From NCBI RefSeq assembly GCF_000013645.1, contig NC_007953.1:744001-808000 (forward strand): a DNA stretch of 64,000 nucleotides. The letters run 5' to 3'. How positions within the stretch are numbered: the stretch's first letter is position 1; the number at the start of each line of letters is the position of its first letter. This document shows, one piece after another, positions 10,057 through 19,357 of the stretch. The notes beneath the pieces are model-generated. The model worked only from the letters and a program-made list of their open reading frames with translations, was not told where the DNA came from and searched no databases. Source of the DNA: Paraburkholderia xenovorans LB400. Its GTDB lineage: Bacteria > Pseudomonadota > Gammaproteobacteria > Burkholderiales > Burkholderiaceae. The position numbers and the translations under genes were made by a program.

Positions 10057-10506
10057 ATGGCTCCCTCTCGCGCATCCACTCCGCCGCTGGAATGCGCTGT
10101 CTCCGATCTAACGCTGGCTGTCGGCCAGCTTTTACGTCGGCTGCGCAGCGCCAATCCCGGCGGCCTGAACCTGTCACAGTCCGGCGTGCTCGCGCGGCTG
10201 GAGCGTGAAGGCCCGATGACTACCGCAGATCTCGCGCGCGCCGAAATGATGAAGCCGCAGTCTATGAAAACCATCCTTGCGGGCCTCCAAGAAGAGGCAT
10301 GCGTCGAGCGCGAGCCGCATCCCACGGACCGCCGTCAGATCCTGTTTGCGATCACGCGCAAAGGGGTGGACGAACGCAAGCAGCGCACGGCGGCCAAACG
10401 TGAATGGTTGCTGGCGAAGCTCGAACAGTTTGATTCGCAGGACGTCGCGACGCTTGCTGCGGCCATTCCACTCATCAGGCGGCTCGGCGATTCCACGCTT
10501 TCCTAG
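10057..10506 (+). CDS. MarR-family transcriptional regulator
   Basis: 149 aa from the ATG at 10057; a TTG at 10021 would start inside the palindrome and is rejected. Winged-helix marks: LNLSQSGVLARLEREGPMTT, LARAEMMKPQSMKTILAGL (recognition helix), EREPHPTDRRQILFAITRKG (wing with the conserved D-R). MarR proteins repress transport or catabolic genes until a ligand binds. Two membrane protein genes follow directly, the second a drug-efflux type, so the regulator probably controls efflux of an aromatic compound or antibiotic together with its own gene. Confidence 0.88.
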   Translation: MAPSRASTPPLECAVSDLTLAVGQLLRRLRSANPGGLNLSQSGVLARLEREGPMTTADLARAEMMKPQSMKTILAGLQEEACVEREPHPTDRRQILFAITRKGVDERKQRTAAKREWLLAKLEQFDSQDVATLAAAIPLIRRLGDSTLS

Positions 10507-10536
10507 CTTTTCCGGCTTTCCTTGAAAGGACGAATC

Positions 10537-10845
10537 ATGAGCTTCGTTGCGATCTTTTTCGCGGGTGCCTTCCTGTGCAACGCGATGCCGCATCTCACCG
10601 CAGGTCTGCGCGGCGAGGTGTTCCCTTCTCCGTTCTCGACGTCGCATGGCAAGGGGCCGTCCTCGCCGCTGGTCAATTTCCTGTGGGGCATGCTGAACGC
10701 ATTGATCGGTCTGGCGCTGCTGGTCCACCATCCGTTCGCGCCCGGCGTGAACGTTGATAGCGCGATGCTGCTCTTCGGCGTGCTGGTCATAGGTGTGTTC
10801 ACATCGGTTCATTTCGGCCGTGTGCGTCGCGAAGGTTCGTTGTGA
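10537..10845 (+). CDS. Small integral membrane protein (unknown function)
   Basis: 102 aa; ATG at 10537 after AAAGGA. Two or three hydrophobic helices (FVAIFFAGAFLCNAMPHL at the start, LLFGVLVIGVF at the end) with a short polar loop GKGPSSPLVNFLWG. The gene sits between MarR and an MFS pump, and its TGA overlaps the GTG of the pump gene by 4 bases. It may be an accessory of the transporter; I do not recognise a characterised family. Confidence 0.75.
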   Translation: MSFVAIFFAGAFLCNAMPHLTAGLRGEVFPSPFSTSHGKGPSSPLVNFLWGMLNALIGLALLVHHPFAPGVNVDSAMLLFGVLVIGVFTSVHFGRVRREGSL

Positions 10846-12227
10846 GCGCGGCGCAACGCGATCACCTCGACCCGCTGGTCTGGAAAATCACGACCGTCGC
10901 CGTACTCGGCTCGCTGCTCGCGCAGATCGATGCGACTATCGTGAACGTATCGCTGTCGAATCTCGCGCAGGATCTTCATGCCACGTTGCCGGCCATTCAG
11001 TGGGTGACGAGCGGATATCTGCTCGCACTCACGCTGGTGCTGCCGCTCAATGGCTGGCTGATCGACCGGATTGGCGGCAAGGCGCTCTACCTCTGGTGCT
11101 TCTCGTTGTTCACGCTCAGTTCACTGCTGTGCAGCCTTGCATGGTCGGCTGACGCGCTGATCGGCTTCCGTCTGTTGCAGGGCGCGAGCGGCGGTCTGCT
11201 CGCACCGATGGCGCAGTTGATGATGAAGCGCGCGGCGGGTAACCAGTTCACACGCGTGGCCGGCTACGCGACAGTGCCGATCCTGTTGGGGCCATTGCTC
11301 GGGCCGGTGATCGCCGGCGTCATTCTTCGTCATGCGTCATGGCGTTGGCTGTTTCTCGTCAACCTGCCGGTCGGCGTGCTGGCGCTCGTGTTGTCGATGC
11401 TGTTCCTGCCCGACGATCGTGAGGATCTTCGGCCGCGCGAGCTGGATTGGCTCGGTCTGGTCCTGCTGTCGCCTGGACTCGCATTGATATTGTTCGGCGC
11501 AGAGCGCGTCCGGCAGCATGTGGGCATCGTAGCGATGGTTGCGGGCATCGTCCTGCTCGTCTTTTTTTTGCGGGTGGAAGCGCGCAAGGCTGAGCGGGCG
11601 CTGATCGATCTGAGCCAGTTTCATAACCACACGTTCGCGGTGGCGGCGGCTGTGCAGTTCCTGTCGAACGGTGTGATGTTCGCAGGGCAGATGTTGATTC
11701 CGCTCTTTCTCATCCAGGCGTGGGGCCGTTCTCCCGTTGAGATGGGCTGGCTGCTCGCGCCGCTCGGCCTGGGAATGATGATCGCGTTTCCGCTGCTCGG
11801 TTTTCTGACGGGGCGCTTCGGCGGTCGTGCGGTCGCGACCGGTGGCGCGTTGCTGTCGCTTGCCGCGACGTTGATGCTGGCGTGGCTCGCTTCACGTCCG
11901 CTGCAGGTGGCAACGCTCGTGCCGGCGCTGTTCGTGCGCGGCGCCGGGCTCGGAGCGACTGCGCTGCCGGCGATGTCGGCGGCCTACGCGTCGGTCGAGC
12001 AGCGCAATCTGCCAATGGCGACCACGACGCTCAACATCCTGCAGCGGCTCGGTGGGCCGACCTTGACGACGCTCTGCGCACTGGTGTTGGCGGAGTTGCT
12101 CGGCGCGCACCCGACGCTTGATGGGTTGAACGCGTGGGAGGTAACGTTTCTGCTGCTTGCCATGCTGCATGCGTTGATGGCGGTGACGGCGGTGCGGCTG
12201 CCGGGGCATGTGAGCGGGAGAGGATGA
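10842..12227 (+). CDS. MFS efflux transporter, DHA2 (EmrB/QacA) type
   Basis: 461 aa, GTG start overlapping the upstream stop. The N-terminal half shows LAQIDATIVNVSLSNLAQDL (motif D1 region) and VLPLNGWLIDRIGGKALYL (motif A-like), and the middle shows ATVPILLGPLLGPVIAGVI (motif C-like, antiporter signature). About 13-14 hydrophobic segments fit the DHA2 type. Proton-driven export of drugs or toxic organics across the inner membrane. Regulated in all likelihood by the MarR protein two genes upstream. No adaptor (EmrA) or outer-membrane channel gene is next to it. Confidence 0.88.
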   Translation: MSAAQRDHLDPLVWKITTVAVLGSLLAQIDATIVNVSLSNLAQDLHATLPAIQWVTSGYLLALTLVLPLNGWLIDRIGGKALYLWCFSLFTLSSLLCSLAWSADALIGFRLLQGASGGLLAPMAQLMMKRAAGNQFTRVAGYATVPILLGPLLGPVIAGVILRHASWRWLFLVNLPVGVLALVLSMLFLPDDREDLRPRELDWLGLVLLSPGLALILFGAERVRQHVGIVAMVAGIVLLVFFLRVEARKAERALIDLSQFHNHTFAVAAAVQFLSNGVMFAGQMLIPLFLIQAWGRSPVEMGWLLAPLGLGMMIAFPLLGFLTGRFGGRAVATGGALLSLAATLMLAWLASRPLQVATLVPALFVRGAGLGATALPAMSAAYASVEQRNLPMATTTLNILQRLGGPTLTTLCALVLAELLGAHPTLDGLNAWEVTFLLLAMLHALMAVTAVRLPGHVSGRG

Positions 12228-12451
12228 CGCGAGAGTACGTTTTTCGAAAGTGGATCTGGCGCGATGATCAGCGGCCCGTTCGGCGCATTCGCGCTGGCCT
12301 CTTGATCCCGTTGTTTCGACACTTCAACGGCCCGCGTTGCCTCTCACAACGGCCATACGCTTCCCGATGTCCCCTTAGGGTCGACTTGGGCCTGATATGG
12401 GCGCATCGCTGTCGGCCGGTTTGTGCATTTTTCATCGGACGGGGTTCGGCC

Positions 12452-14095
12452 GAGGCTGTGTAAAAAACTCTAATGATCGCCTAGACTGAATCAACCTGCT
12501 GGAATGAGAGGCGCAGATGGGGCGATTTGTCGAAGGTGCGCAACGCAGTCAGACGACACTGCTGCCGGAGTGTCTCGATGACTTTATCGCTGAAGGTAAT
12601 CCTGTGCGGATTGTCGACGCATTCGTCGAAGAACTCGAACTGGCATCCCTCGGATTCGACGGAACAATGCCCGCGAGCACAGGGCGACCTTCTTACCACC
12701 CCGCAGTGCTGCTCAAGATATATATCTACGGTTATCTCAATCGGGTGCAGTCTAGCCGACGCCTGGAGCGGGAGTGCCAGCGCAATGTTGAATTGATGTG
12801 GCTGACCGGCCGGCTTGCGCCAGACTTCAAGACGATTGCCGAGTTCAGGCGAAGCAATGACGAAGGCATTCGCAACGTGTGCCGTCGCTTCGTGATGATA
12901 TGCCGGGACCTGAAGCTGTTCACACAAGCGGTCGTCGCCATCGACGGCAGCAAGTTCAAGGCTGTCAACAGCCGCGACAATAACTTCACGCCCAACAAGA
13001 TTGCACGACGTCAGGAGCAGATCGAGCAAAGCATCCAACGTTATCTGGACGCGCTGGAGACCGCCGATCGCACCCCAACCAGCCGAGGTAGAAGCGAAGA
13101 CTGAACGGATACGGGAGAAGATCGAAACGTTGCGTGAACAGATGCGTGATCTGAATCGTGCTGCTGAGCTTCTGAACGATCTGCCGGAAAAGCAGATCTC
13201 GCTGACCGACCCGGACTCACGCTCAATGATCTCTCAAGCCAAGGGTACGGGCGTGGTTGGCTATAACGTTCAGGTCGCCGTCGACGCCCGGCACCATCTC
13301 ATCGTTACCCACGAAGTCACGAATGTCGGCAACGACCGGACGCAGTTGAGCCCAATGGCCAAAGCAGCGCGCGACGCGATGGGCAAAAAGAAAATCAGGG
13401 CACTGGCAGACCGTGGATACTTCAGCGCACCAGAGATCAAGGCATGCGACGACGCGGGTATTGCGGCCCTCGTGCCCAAATCACAAACCTCTGGGGCAAA
13501 GGCTGACGGCCGCTTCGACCGGGCCGACTTCATTTACATCGCCAGAGACGACCAGTATCTGTGTCCGGCGGGGCAACGCGCGATATACCGCTACACGTCG
13601 TTGGAGAGTGCCAATCTGCTGAAATTGCGGACCTACTGGAGCAGTGCCTGCCCACACTGTCCACTCAGAAAACAGTGCACGCCGGCCCCGTATCGGCGCA
13701 TTCGCCGATGGGAACACGAAGCGGTACTCGACAGAATGCAACGCAGACTGGATCGTCAGCTTGACGCGATGACAATACGGCGACGAACGGTCGAACACGT
13801 GTTTGGCACGCTGAAGCACTGGATGGGCTCAACCCACTTCCAGATGCGCAGGCTTCGGAACGTCTCGACTGAAATGAGCTTGCATGTGCTGGCGTACAAC
13901 CTCAAACGCGTCATGAAGATCCTCAGATTTGCAAAGACACTGCGAGCGATGAAGCTAGCAGGCGCGTAATCTCACAGCTGCCTATGCTTGCTGGCGTGGC
14001 GCAATCAGTTCAGTCGTAGAAAGCACGAAGCTGCGAAGGCGCAGCCTCACCAGTCGCTCGACAGACTGCCGGCTCACGCGTTTTTACACGGCCTC
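12452..14095 (+). mobile_element. IS1182-family insertion sequence with 4-bp target duplication
   Basis: The ends carry matching inverted repeats (GAGGCTGTGTAAAAA from 12452 and GAGGCCGTGTAAAAA read inward from 14095; one mismatch). GGCC lies immediately outside both ends (12448-12451 and 14096-14099), a palindromic 4-bp target duplication. The element is 1644 bp and holds one transposase gene broken by a frameshift. The intact duplication suggests it has not rearranged since insertion. Confidence 0.8.
12517..13969 (+). pseudogene. IS1182-family transposase, single frameshift
   Basis: Two overlapping frames make one transposase of about 483 aa. The first (12517-13104) has the DUF772 N-terminal region (SYHPAVLLKIYIYGYLNRVQ, RLAPDFKTIAEFR) and the first catalytic Asp in AIDGSKFKA. 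The second carries the rest (GYNVQVAVDARHHLIVTHE, ALADRGYFSAPEI, VEHVFGTLKHWMG) with the later Asp and Glu. The frames meet at the CCCC run 13073-13076; removing one C gives a continuous reading TADRTQPAEVEAK. The family is normally single-frame, so this is a mutation or a sequence error. Confidence 0.85.
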
Positions 14096-14099
14096 GGCC

Positions 14100-14319
14100 A
14101 TGAGCGGTCGATCACCTGTTGGCGCTTGACGACCGCTTCCGGGCTGCGTTGCGGTCGTTCGATACTTTGGCGTCAAAGATCGTGTGAGGGATTGGGCGGG
14201 GTGCTACGAAAATGCCCCCGCCCCTACTGCTTCTTGCATGGAGGCTACGGGACGACCTTGGCATCATCAGACATATTTCACCCGAGGTTCATATGGGAAG
14301 GAATATTGCTCGTAGATGT
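14100..14319. other. Spacer between IS1182 and IS630
   Basis: 220 bases with no recognisable gene or repeat. I could not find the left inverted repeat of the IS630 element here. Confidence 0.25.
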
Positions 14320-15420
14320 TTATACCCGTGCGCAAAACCGTTCGAGGCTAGCGAGAATTTCATCGGCTGACTTGCTCCAGACGAACGGTCGGGGATTCGC
14401 GTTATTGACGTCGAGGTAATGCCGGATCGCTTCTTCAAGCTGCCGCGTCGATCGATGCGTGCCACGTCGGATGTATTTTTCGGTAAGCGTAGCAAACCAG
14501 CGTTCCACCTGATTGAGCCACGATGCCGACGTTGGGGTGAAGTGAACATGGAACCGCGGGTGTCGAGCGAACCAGTTTTTGATAGAAGGCGTCTTATGCG
14601 TGCCGTAGTTATCCATCACCAGATGAACTTCCAGATCGGCGGGCACGCAGGCCTCGATAGTGCGCAGGAACTGCAGGAATTCACTGCTGCGATGGCGACG
14701 GTGCAATTCACCAATGACTTCGCCAGTGGCAATGTCCAACGCGGCAAACAAGGTGGTGGTGCCGTGGCGCATATAGTCGTGAGTACGGCGCTCGGGAATG
14801 CCAGGCGCCAACGGCAATATGGGCTGCGTATGATCGAGGGCCTGGATCTGGCTCTTCTCGTCAACACACAGCACCATCGCCTTGAGTGGCGGATCGAGGT
14901 ACGGGCCGACGATGTCGCGAACCTTGTCGACGAACAGCGGATCGCTCGAAAGTTTGAGGTTTCCTGCCGATGCGGCTGCAGGCCGAAAGCTCGCCAGATT
15001 CGCGACACCGCAGTCTGCGAAAGACTCGTCTCCCGAGCCATCGTGAGCGTACTCCAGTGCGTTGCTCCCGCAGGTAGGGACTCCAGTGTCTTCGCGATCA
15101 CGGCATCAACGTGCGCGTTCCTCGATCGATCTGGGTGCACCCGGACGCGGTGCGTCGAGTAGACCATCGAGCCGGCGCGTCACGTAGCGCGCACGCCACT
15201 TCGAGACAGTTTGCTCAGTAACGCGAAGTTTCGCCGCGACCATCTTGTTGTCGATGCCCCCGGCACAGGCCAGCACGATCCGCGCTCGCAGTGCCAACGC
15301 CTGAGCCGTCTTGCGACGCATCGTCAGGGACGTGAGTTGATCGCGCTCCCTTTCACTCAACACAAGTTCTGCCTTCGGTCGCCCGCGCATTGCCGCCTCG
15401 TCATGTTCGTGCTTCACCAA
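14320..15420 (-). pseudogene. IS630-family transposase with two compensating frameshifts
   Basis: The N-terminal part (15106-15420) has the HTH region (LVLSERERDQLTSLTMRRKT, AAKLRVTEQTVSKWRARY). The reading then moves to a second frame around 15110 (AHVDAVIAKTLESLPAGATH, WSTLTMARETSLSQTAVSRI) and back to the first around 14960 for the catalytic part (VLCVDEKSQIQALDHTQP, VHLVMDNYGTHKTP, FTPTSASWLNQVERWFA), which holds the D-D-E triad. The shifts are opposite in sign. A full protein of about 360 residues would result if both were repaired. Not expected to be active. Confidence 0.8.
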
Positions 15421-15469
15421 ACACTACTACAGGCGACAATTTATTCAATGAATTTCTAACTCACAACAC
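14320..15469 (-). mobile_element. IS630-family element, decayed; right end at a TA inside a serine recombinase
   Basis: Contains the transposase remnant below. The right end can be fixed at 15469: the recombinase reading runs up to TA (15470-15471) and the sequence to its left is IS sequence, as expected for IS630-type insertion into TA. The left end was not identified, so the left boundary is the transposase stop. Confidence 0.6.
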
Positions 15470-15619
15470 TAGCGCGTCATCAAGTCCAGGGCAGGAGAAC
15501 GTCGCGCCCGACATACCGTGATCAGAAAACAGCAGATCACAACCCGCCTTTTTTAGCGCGTCGATCTGCAGATGCAGGTTCTGCTCTTCCGTCGATACGC
15601 GTGCGTAACCGATCTTCAT
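15461..15619 (-). pseudogene. Serine recombinase (resolvase/invertase) N-terminal fragment
   Basis: About 49 genuine residues from ATG 15619: MKIGYARVSTEEQN with the nucleophile Ser9, then DALKKAGCDLLFSDHGMSG and PGLDDAL. Full recombinases have about 190 residues. The reading is cut at a TA where the IS630 element begins; the last codons and the stop are IS sequence. The rest of the gene is not found on the other side of the IS. Confidence 0.75.
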
Positions 15620-16242
15620 GTAACTGAATTCCTGGGTCTGCGGAAAGGCGTGAACATAAAAACCAAAGACCCGGAATCCGCCTTGCCTTGCACTCGACAT
15701 TGACAGAAAGGGTCATTTCCATCCGGCACCTCTTTCAAAAAAAAAGCCATGTTGCTCAGACACTTGAATCTCGATGACAGCAGTCAAATGAAGCGTAGCA
15801 CAACGGACCCATCCCACCCTCAGTTGTACTGACCAGATACCTTCCTGTCCGGTACTACCGCATGTTTAAACGGGCCCGTTTGCTCTGCAAGCGCTCTGGA
15901 ATATGGCTTGTCCCGATGCTCGGCATCCAGGCCCGGGCGGGCGCTATTGTAGTGACGATTACCGGTACGCGCTGCGATAGTACGTCTCTCCTACCCCTTG
16001 CTGCCGCGGGTGAGACGCGACGTCAGGCACCACACGGATTGGCCCTTCATGCCATGGGGCCAATTTTGATCCGAATCAATGTTTATCCTAGTTTCATGCA
16101 GCGACAATGGTATTCAGAGCAGCCAGACCCCGGTGAAATGCACCCGGGTTCGTTGCGTCCACGAACACTGGATGCTCACCTGCCGTTACACGGGCCTGCC
16201 TTTCCGTGTCATGCCAATCGGGCTTTCGGATAGGAGAAGAAA
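15620..16242. other. Long intergenic region upstream of the histidine kinase
   Basis: About 620 bases without a convincing gene. It includes a poly-A stretch near 15740 on the + strand and the FNR-type box at 16066-16079. Confidence 0.4.
16066..16079. promoter_or_regulatory. FNR/ANR-type box (perfect TTGAT-N4-ATCAA)
   Basis: TTGATCCGAATCAA matches the FNR-family consensus at all ten fixed positions. It lies 164 bases before the histidine kinase start. A Crp/Fnr regulator with the matching recognition helix is encoded at 20727-21455. Oxygen-linked control is inferred. Confidence 0.7.
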
Positions 16243-17397
16243 ATGAAGGACGAGGTAGACCCAGCGCGGAGCGGTATCGTATCCAGCCGACCGCATTTTC
16301 CGAGCGACGAGAGCTTCCGGTTACTCGTGGAAGCCGTCGATGATTACGCGATCTACATGCTGGACATGTCGGGCAAGGTCGTGAACTGGAATGCAGGCGC
16401 GCAAAGGATGAAGGGGTACTATGCTGACGAAATCATCGGCCAGCACTTCCGCGTGTTTCACACACCCGAGGACATTGCGGCGGGCCAGCCCGACTCGCTG
16501 CTCGCTGCGGCTGCGGCGGACGGCCGGGTCGCCAGCCAAGGCTGGCGGGTCCGCAAGGACGGCTCGAAATTCCGGGCCAACGTGGTCGTCTCCGCCATCC
16601 GTACGGCCTCGGGTGAGTTGTGTGGTTTTGCCAAGGTGACGCAGGACCTGACTGAACAAAATCGCCTGGCGGAGTTCGAGCAACTCAGACGGTTGGCGAC
16701 CCATATCCAGGCTACACGGGAAGAAGAGCAGATTCGCATCGCGCGCGAACTTCATGACGACCTCGGTCAGCAGCTCGCGGCGCTCAAGATGGCGCTCGCC
16801 GACCTTGAAACCATCCTCCGTGACAACGGAGCGATCGCTGCGCTGACTTTGACGCACACGAAGGACATGCATCATCTGATAGACGTGACCGTCGCCTCGC
16901 TGCGGCGGATTGCGGCTGGCCTGCGCCCGATCGTGCTCGAGACGCTGGGACTCGTCCCAGCGCTCGAATGGCTTATCGGAGATTTTACGCAGCGCTATCA
17001 CATTGACGTCAATGCGCGGATTCAGACCGATGACATGAACGTCAGCGAGGCAGCCAGCGAGGCTCTGTTCCATATCATCCAGGAAGCGCTGACCAACGTC
17101 GCCCGACATGCGCATGCAGACGAGGTGACGGTGGAACTGGCCCGCGGTGGCAGGACATGTGTCTTGCGTGTCGAGGACAACGGACAGGGAATGGCGTCGG
17201 CGACGCTGCCGCGGGAAACCTCGTTCGGCCTGCTTGGCATGCGCGAGCGCGTTCACCGCCTGAATGGCTCGCTATCAATCGACAGCACACCTGGCTGCGG
17301 TTTCCGTATCGCCATCACGTTCCCCCTGGAGACGCTTGAGCGTGTGCCTCCCGGCCGTCCCGGAACTTCCGCGCCTTCGGTCTCGCCGTCATACTGA
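16243..17397 (+). CDS. Cytoplasmic PAS-domain sensor histidine kinase (NarL/DegS-type, HisKA_3)
   Basis: 384 aa, ATG after AGGAGAAG. A PAS domain spans about residues 24-137 (AIYMLDMSGKVVNWNAGAQR, GWRVRKDGSKFRANVVVSAI). The dimerisation/phosphoacceptor domain holds His171 in IARELHDDLGQQLAALK. The ATPase domain has HIIQEALTNVARHAHA (N box), VEDNGQGM (G1) and FGLLGMRERV (G2). No transmembrane helix is visible, so the sensor is soluble. No response regulator gene is adjacent, making it an orphan. An FNR-type box upstream points to expression under low oxygen; the PAS ligand is unknown. Confidence 0.9.
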   Translation: MKDEVDPARSGIVSSRPHFPSDESFRLLVEAVDDYAIYMLDMSGKVVNWNAGAQRMKGYYADEIIGQHFRVFHTPEDIAAGQPDSLLAAAAADGRVASQGWRVRKDGSKFRANVVVSAIRTASGELCGFAKVTQDLTEQNRLAEFEQLRRLATHIQATREEEQIRIARELHDDLGQQLAALKMALADLETILRDNGAIAALTLTHTKDMHHLIDVTVASLRRIAAGLRPIVLETLGLVPALEWLIGDFTQRYHIDVNARIQTDDMNVSEAASEALFHIIQEALTNVARHAHADEVTVELARGGRTCVLRVEDNGQGMASATLPRETSFGLLGMRERVHRLNGSLSIDSTPGCGFRIAITFPLETLERVPPGRPGTSAPSVSPSY

Positions 17398-17837
17398 ACG
17401 GCCTGGAGCTACGCTCCCGGTCATCCCATCACTCGCCCTGGTTCTTCCAACGTAGCGTTTCCGCTTCGGTCATGCTCAAGGCCCACGACAGGTCGATGAC
17501 GATCCCACCGGTTTTAAAAAGCCACACGGCGATTTCAAGAAAACAGGCACGACGCAATATCTCTTCGAGACGAGGGACTGCGCGCGGTCCCGCCCTGATA
17601 CACCCACCCATGGGCGATTGATATAGATCAGCGGTATCGATTCATCAACCCGCTACAGTCTTTTTGCGCAGCGCACCATCGCATCATTGATACGCAAATA
17701 CCACGCCCTGGAAGGCGTATGAGTTCCGGTTTTTCATGCGGTAACCCGGTTCTGTCGCCGACGTGTGTCTGGACAGTTATCGGAACAGCCACGTCAGCCC
17801 GTTGCCAGCAAAGCGCAACACACCCGAGGTAAGTCAG
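17398..17837. other. Intergenic region between histidine kinase and phaC remnant
   Basis: 440 bases without a gene; holds a near-perfect FNR-type box at 17618-17631. Confidence 0.4.
17618..17631. promoter_or_regulatory. FNR/ANR-type box (9 of 10 consensus positions)
   Basis: TTGATATAGATCAG differs from TTGAT-N4-ATCAA only at the last base. It is 207 bases before the start of the phaC remnant, suggesting the PHA gene was part of the same oxygen-controlled set before it decayed. Confidence 0.55.
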
Positions 17838-18997
17838 ATGGACATCCGTACGACGCCCGTCCCTGCTCAAAACGCCGTGCTCGCCGACGGCCCGTACATC
17901 GCGGCATCCCCAGCGCCTTTCCGTGCACTGGACCACGCGAAAGAAGCGTCGATTGCGCGCATGACAGCTGGTCTCTCGCCGACGGCGCTAGCGCTCGCGG
18001 TCGCCGACTGGCGTATCCACGTTGCGGCCGCACCCGGCAAACAGCTGGAACTGGCGTCGCTCGCGCTGCTGAACGCAAGGCGGGTCGCCGATTATATGGC
18101 CCATGCGTTTCTCGGACTCTACGCTGCGTCCCTCGTCGAACCCTCCCGCGGGGATGACCGCTTTCACGCCGACGTATGGCAAACCGGAGCCTTATCGGCT
18201 CTGGCAACAGACGTTTCTTTTCGCCGAACAATGGTGGAACACCGCCACCCGCGACGTGCCGGGCACAACGCGTCACCATGAAGACGTTGTCTCGTTCGGC
18301 ACGCGTCAGTTGCTCGACATGTTCGCGCCCACGAATTTCCTGCTCACCGATCCCGACGTTTCCCAGCGCGCCGTTTCAACGTTCGGCATGAGCCTGCTTG
18401 AAGGCGCGCGCAACGCGCTTGAAGACGCCGGCCACCAGGCAAAGGGCCAGCCACCGGTAGGCCTCGATCAGTTCAAGGTCGGCGTCAATCTCGCCGTGAC
18501 GCCAGGGCAAAGTCGTCTTTCGCAATCACCTGATCGAACTGATCCAGTACAGCCTCACCACCAGCAAGGTACTCGCCGAACCGGTGCTGATCGTGCCTGC
18601 GTGGATCATGAAATACTACATACTCGATCTTTTGCCGCATAACTCGCTGATCCGCTAGCTGGTCGAACAGGGCCATACGGTGTTTCGCATCTCGTGGCGT
18701 AATGTCGATGCCGAAGACCGCAATCTCAGCCTCGGGGATTACCGGCAACTGGGCGTGATGGCGGCGCTCGATGCCATCTCCGGCATCGTCCCGGATCACA
18801 AGATCCATGCAACGGGTTATTGCCTCGGCGGCACACTTCTATCGATCGCCGCAGCGGCAATGGCAGGTGCGGGTGACGACCGGCTGGCGTCCGTCACGCT
18901 GTTCGCCGTCCAGACGGATTTCACCGAGCCGGGCGAATTGCAGCTTTTCATCGACGACAGCGAAGTCTATTTCCACGAAAGCATGATGTGGTCGCCC
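17838..18997 (+). pseudogene. phaC: Polyhydroxyalkanoate synthase remnant (frameshifts, amber stop, 3' deletion)
   Basis: Start ATG at 17838. The reading passes through three frames: an N-terminal part to about 18178 (AKEASIARMTAGLSPTALAL), a second part (PEPYRLWQQTFLFAEQWWNT, EDVVSFGTRQLLDMFAPTNF) to about 18505, and a third (VVFRNHLIELIQYSLTTSK, PAWIMKYYILDLLP). The third part has an in-frame TAG at 18656-18658, and beyond it the lipase-like box GYCLGGT with the nucleophile Cys of PHA synthases. The homologous sequence stops at YFHESMMW near 18994, about two thirds through the protein; the catalytic Asp and His are gone. Clearly non-functional. Confidence 0.85.
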
Positions 18998-19001
18998 AGC
19001 C

Positions 19002-19121
19002 GAGCATCTCGTCACGATCGAGGGGATCGGCCGGATCGCCGCCGTACTGGCGAGCGAGGCCGGCATGACGCTGACTGGCTCGACGATCTATGCCGATGCA
19101 GGGTTTCATATAAAGGCCTGA
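19002..19121 (+). pseudogene. Enoyl-ACP reductase (FabI-like) C-terminal remnant joined to phaC
   Basis: 39 codons read EHLVTIEGIGRIAAVLASEA then GMTLTGSTIYADAGFHIKA and stop. The TG-x(3)-Y-x-D-(A/G)-G(F/Y)-(H/N)I ending is typical of FabI and other SDR enoyl reductases. The piece follows the phaC break within about 10 bases, so one deletion removed the 3' part of phaC and most of a reductase gene. Confidence 0.6.
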
Positions 19122-19357
19122 GCGTGGCGAGCGCATTCATACATTTCCATGCGATGCGCCCATGTTATTGTTCGTAGCAGAAAGGAATGCGCGTGTGTGA
19201 GGGTTCCCTCCCGAAACCGGTTCGCACGACATCCCTGCTCCATTTATCGCGGAGTTCTGTGCCTGAACCGGCAGGAAATCGCCGCCGGTGACACCCGGCA
19301 CAAGTCCCCCGTGAAACACGGAGCGCGAATGAAACCTATCTGACCCTGCGCGCCCCC

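Noticed and set aside
13071..13080. Programmed frameshift in the IS1182 transposase
   Set aside because: The family is normally read in one frame, and CACCCCAACC is not a usual slippery heptamer with a following structure; a one-base insertion is simpler.
15862..16233. 123-codon + strand frame upstream of the histidine kinase
   Set aside because: It covers the perfect FNR-type box, lacks a ribosome site and resembles nothing known.
17838..18997. Reading the phaC lesions as sequencing errors
   Set aside because: Two frameshifts, a stop codon and a 3' deletion into another gene together are better explained by real decay.
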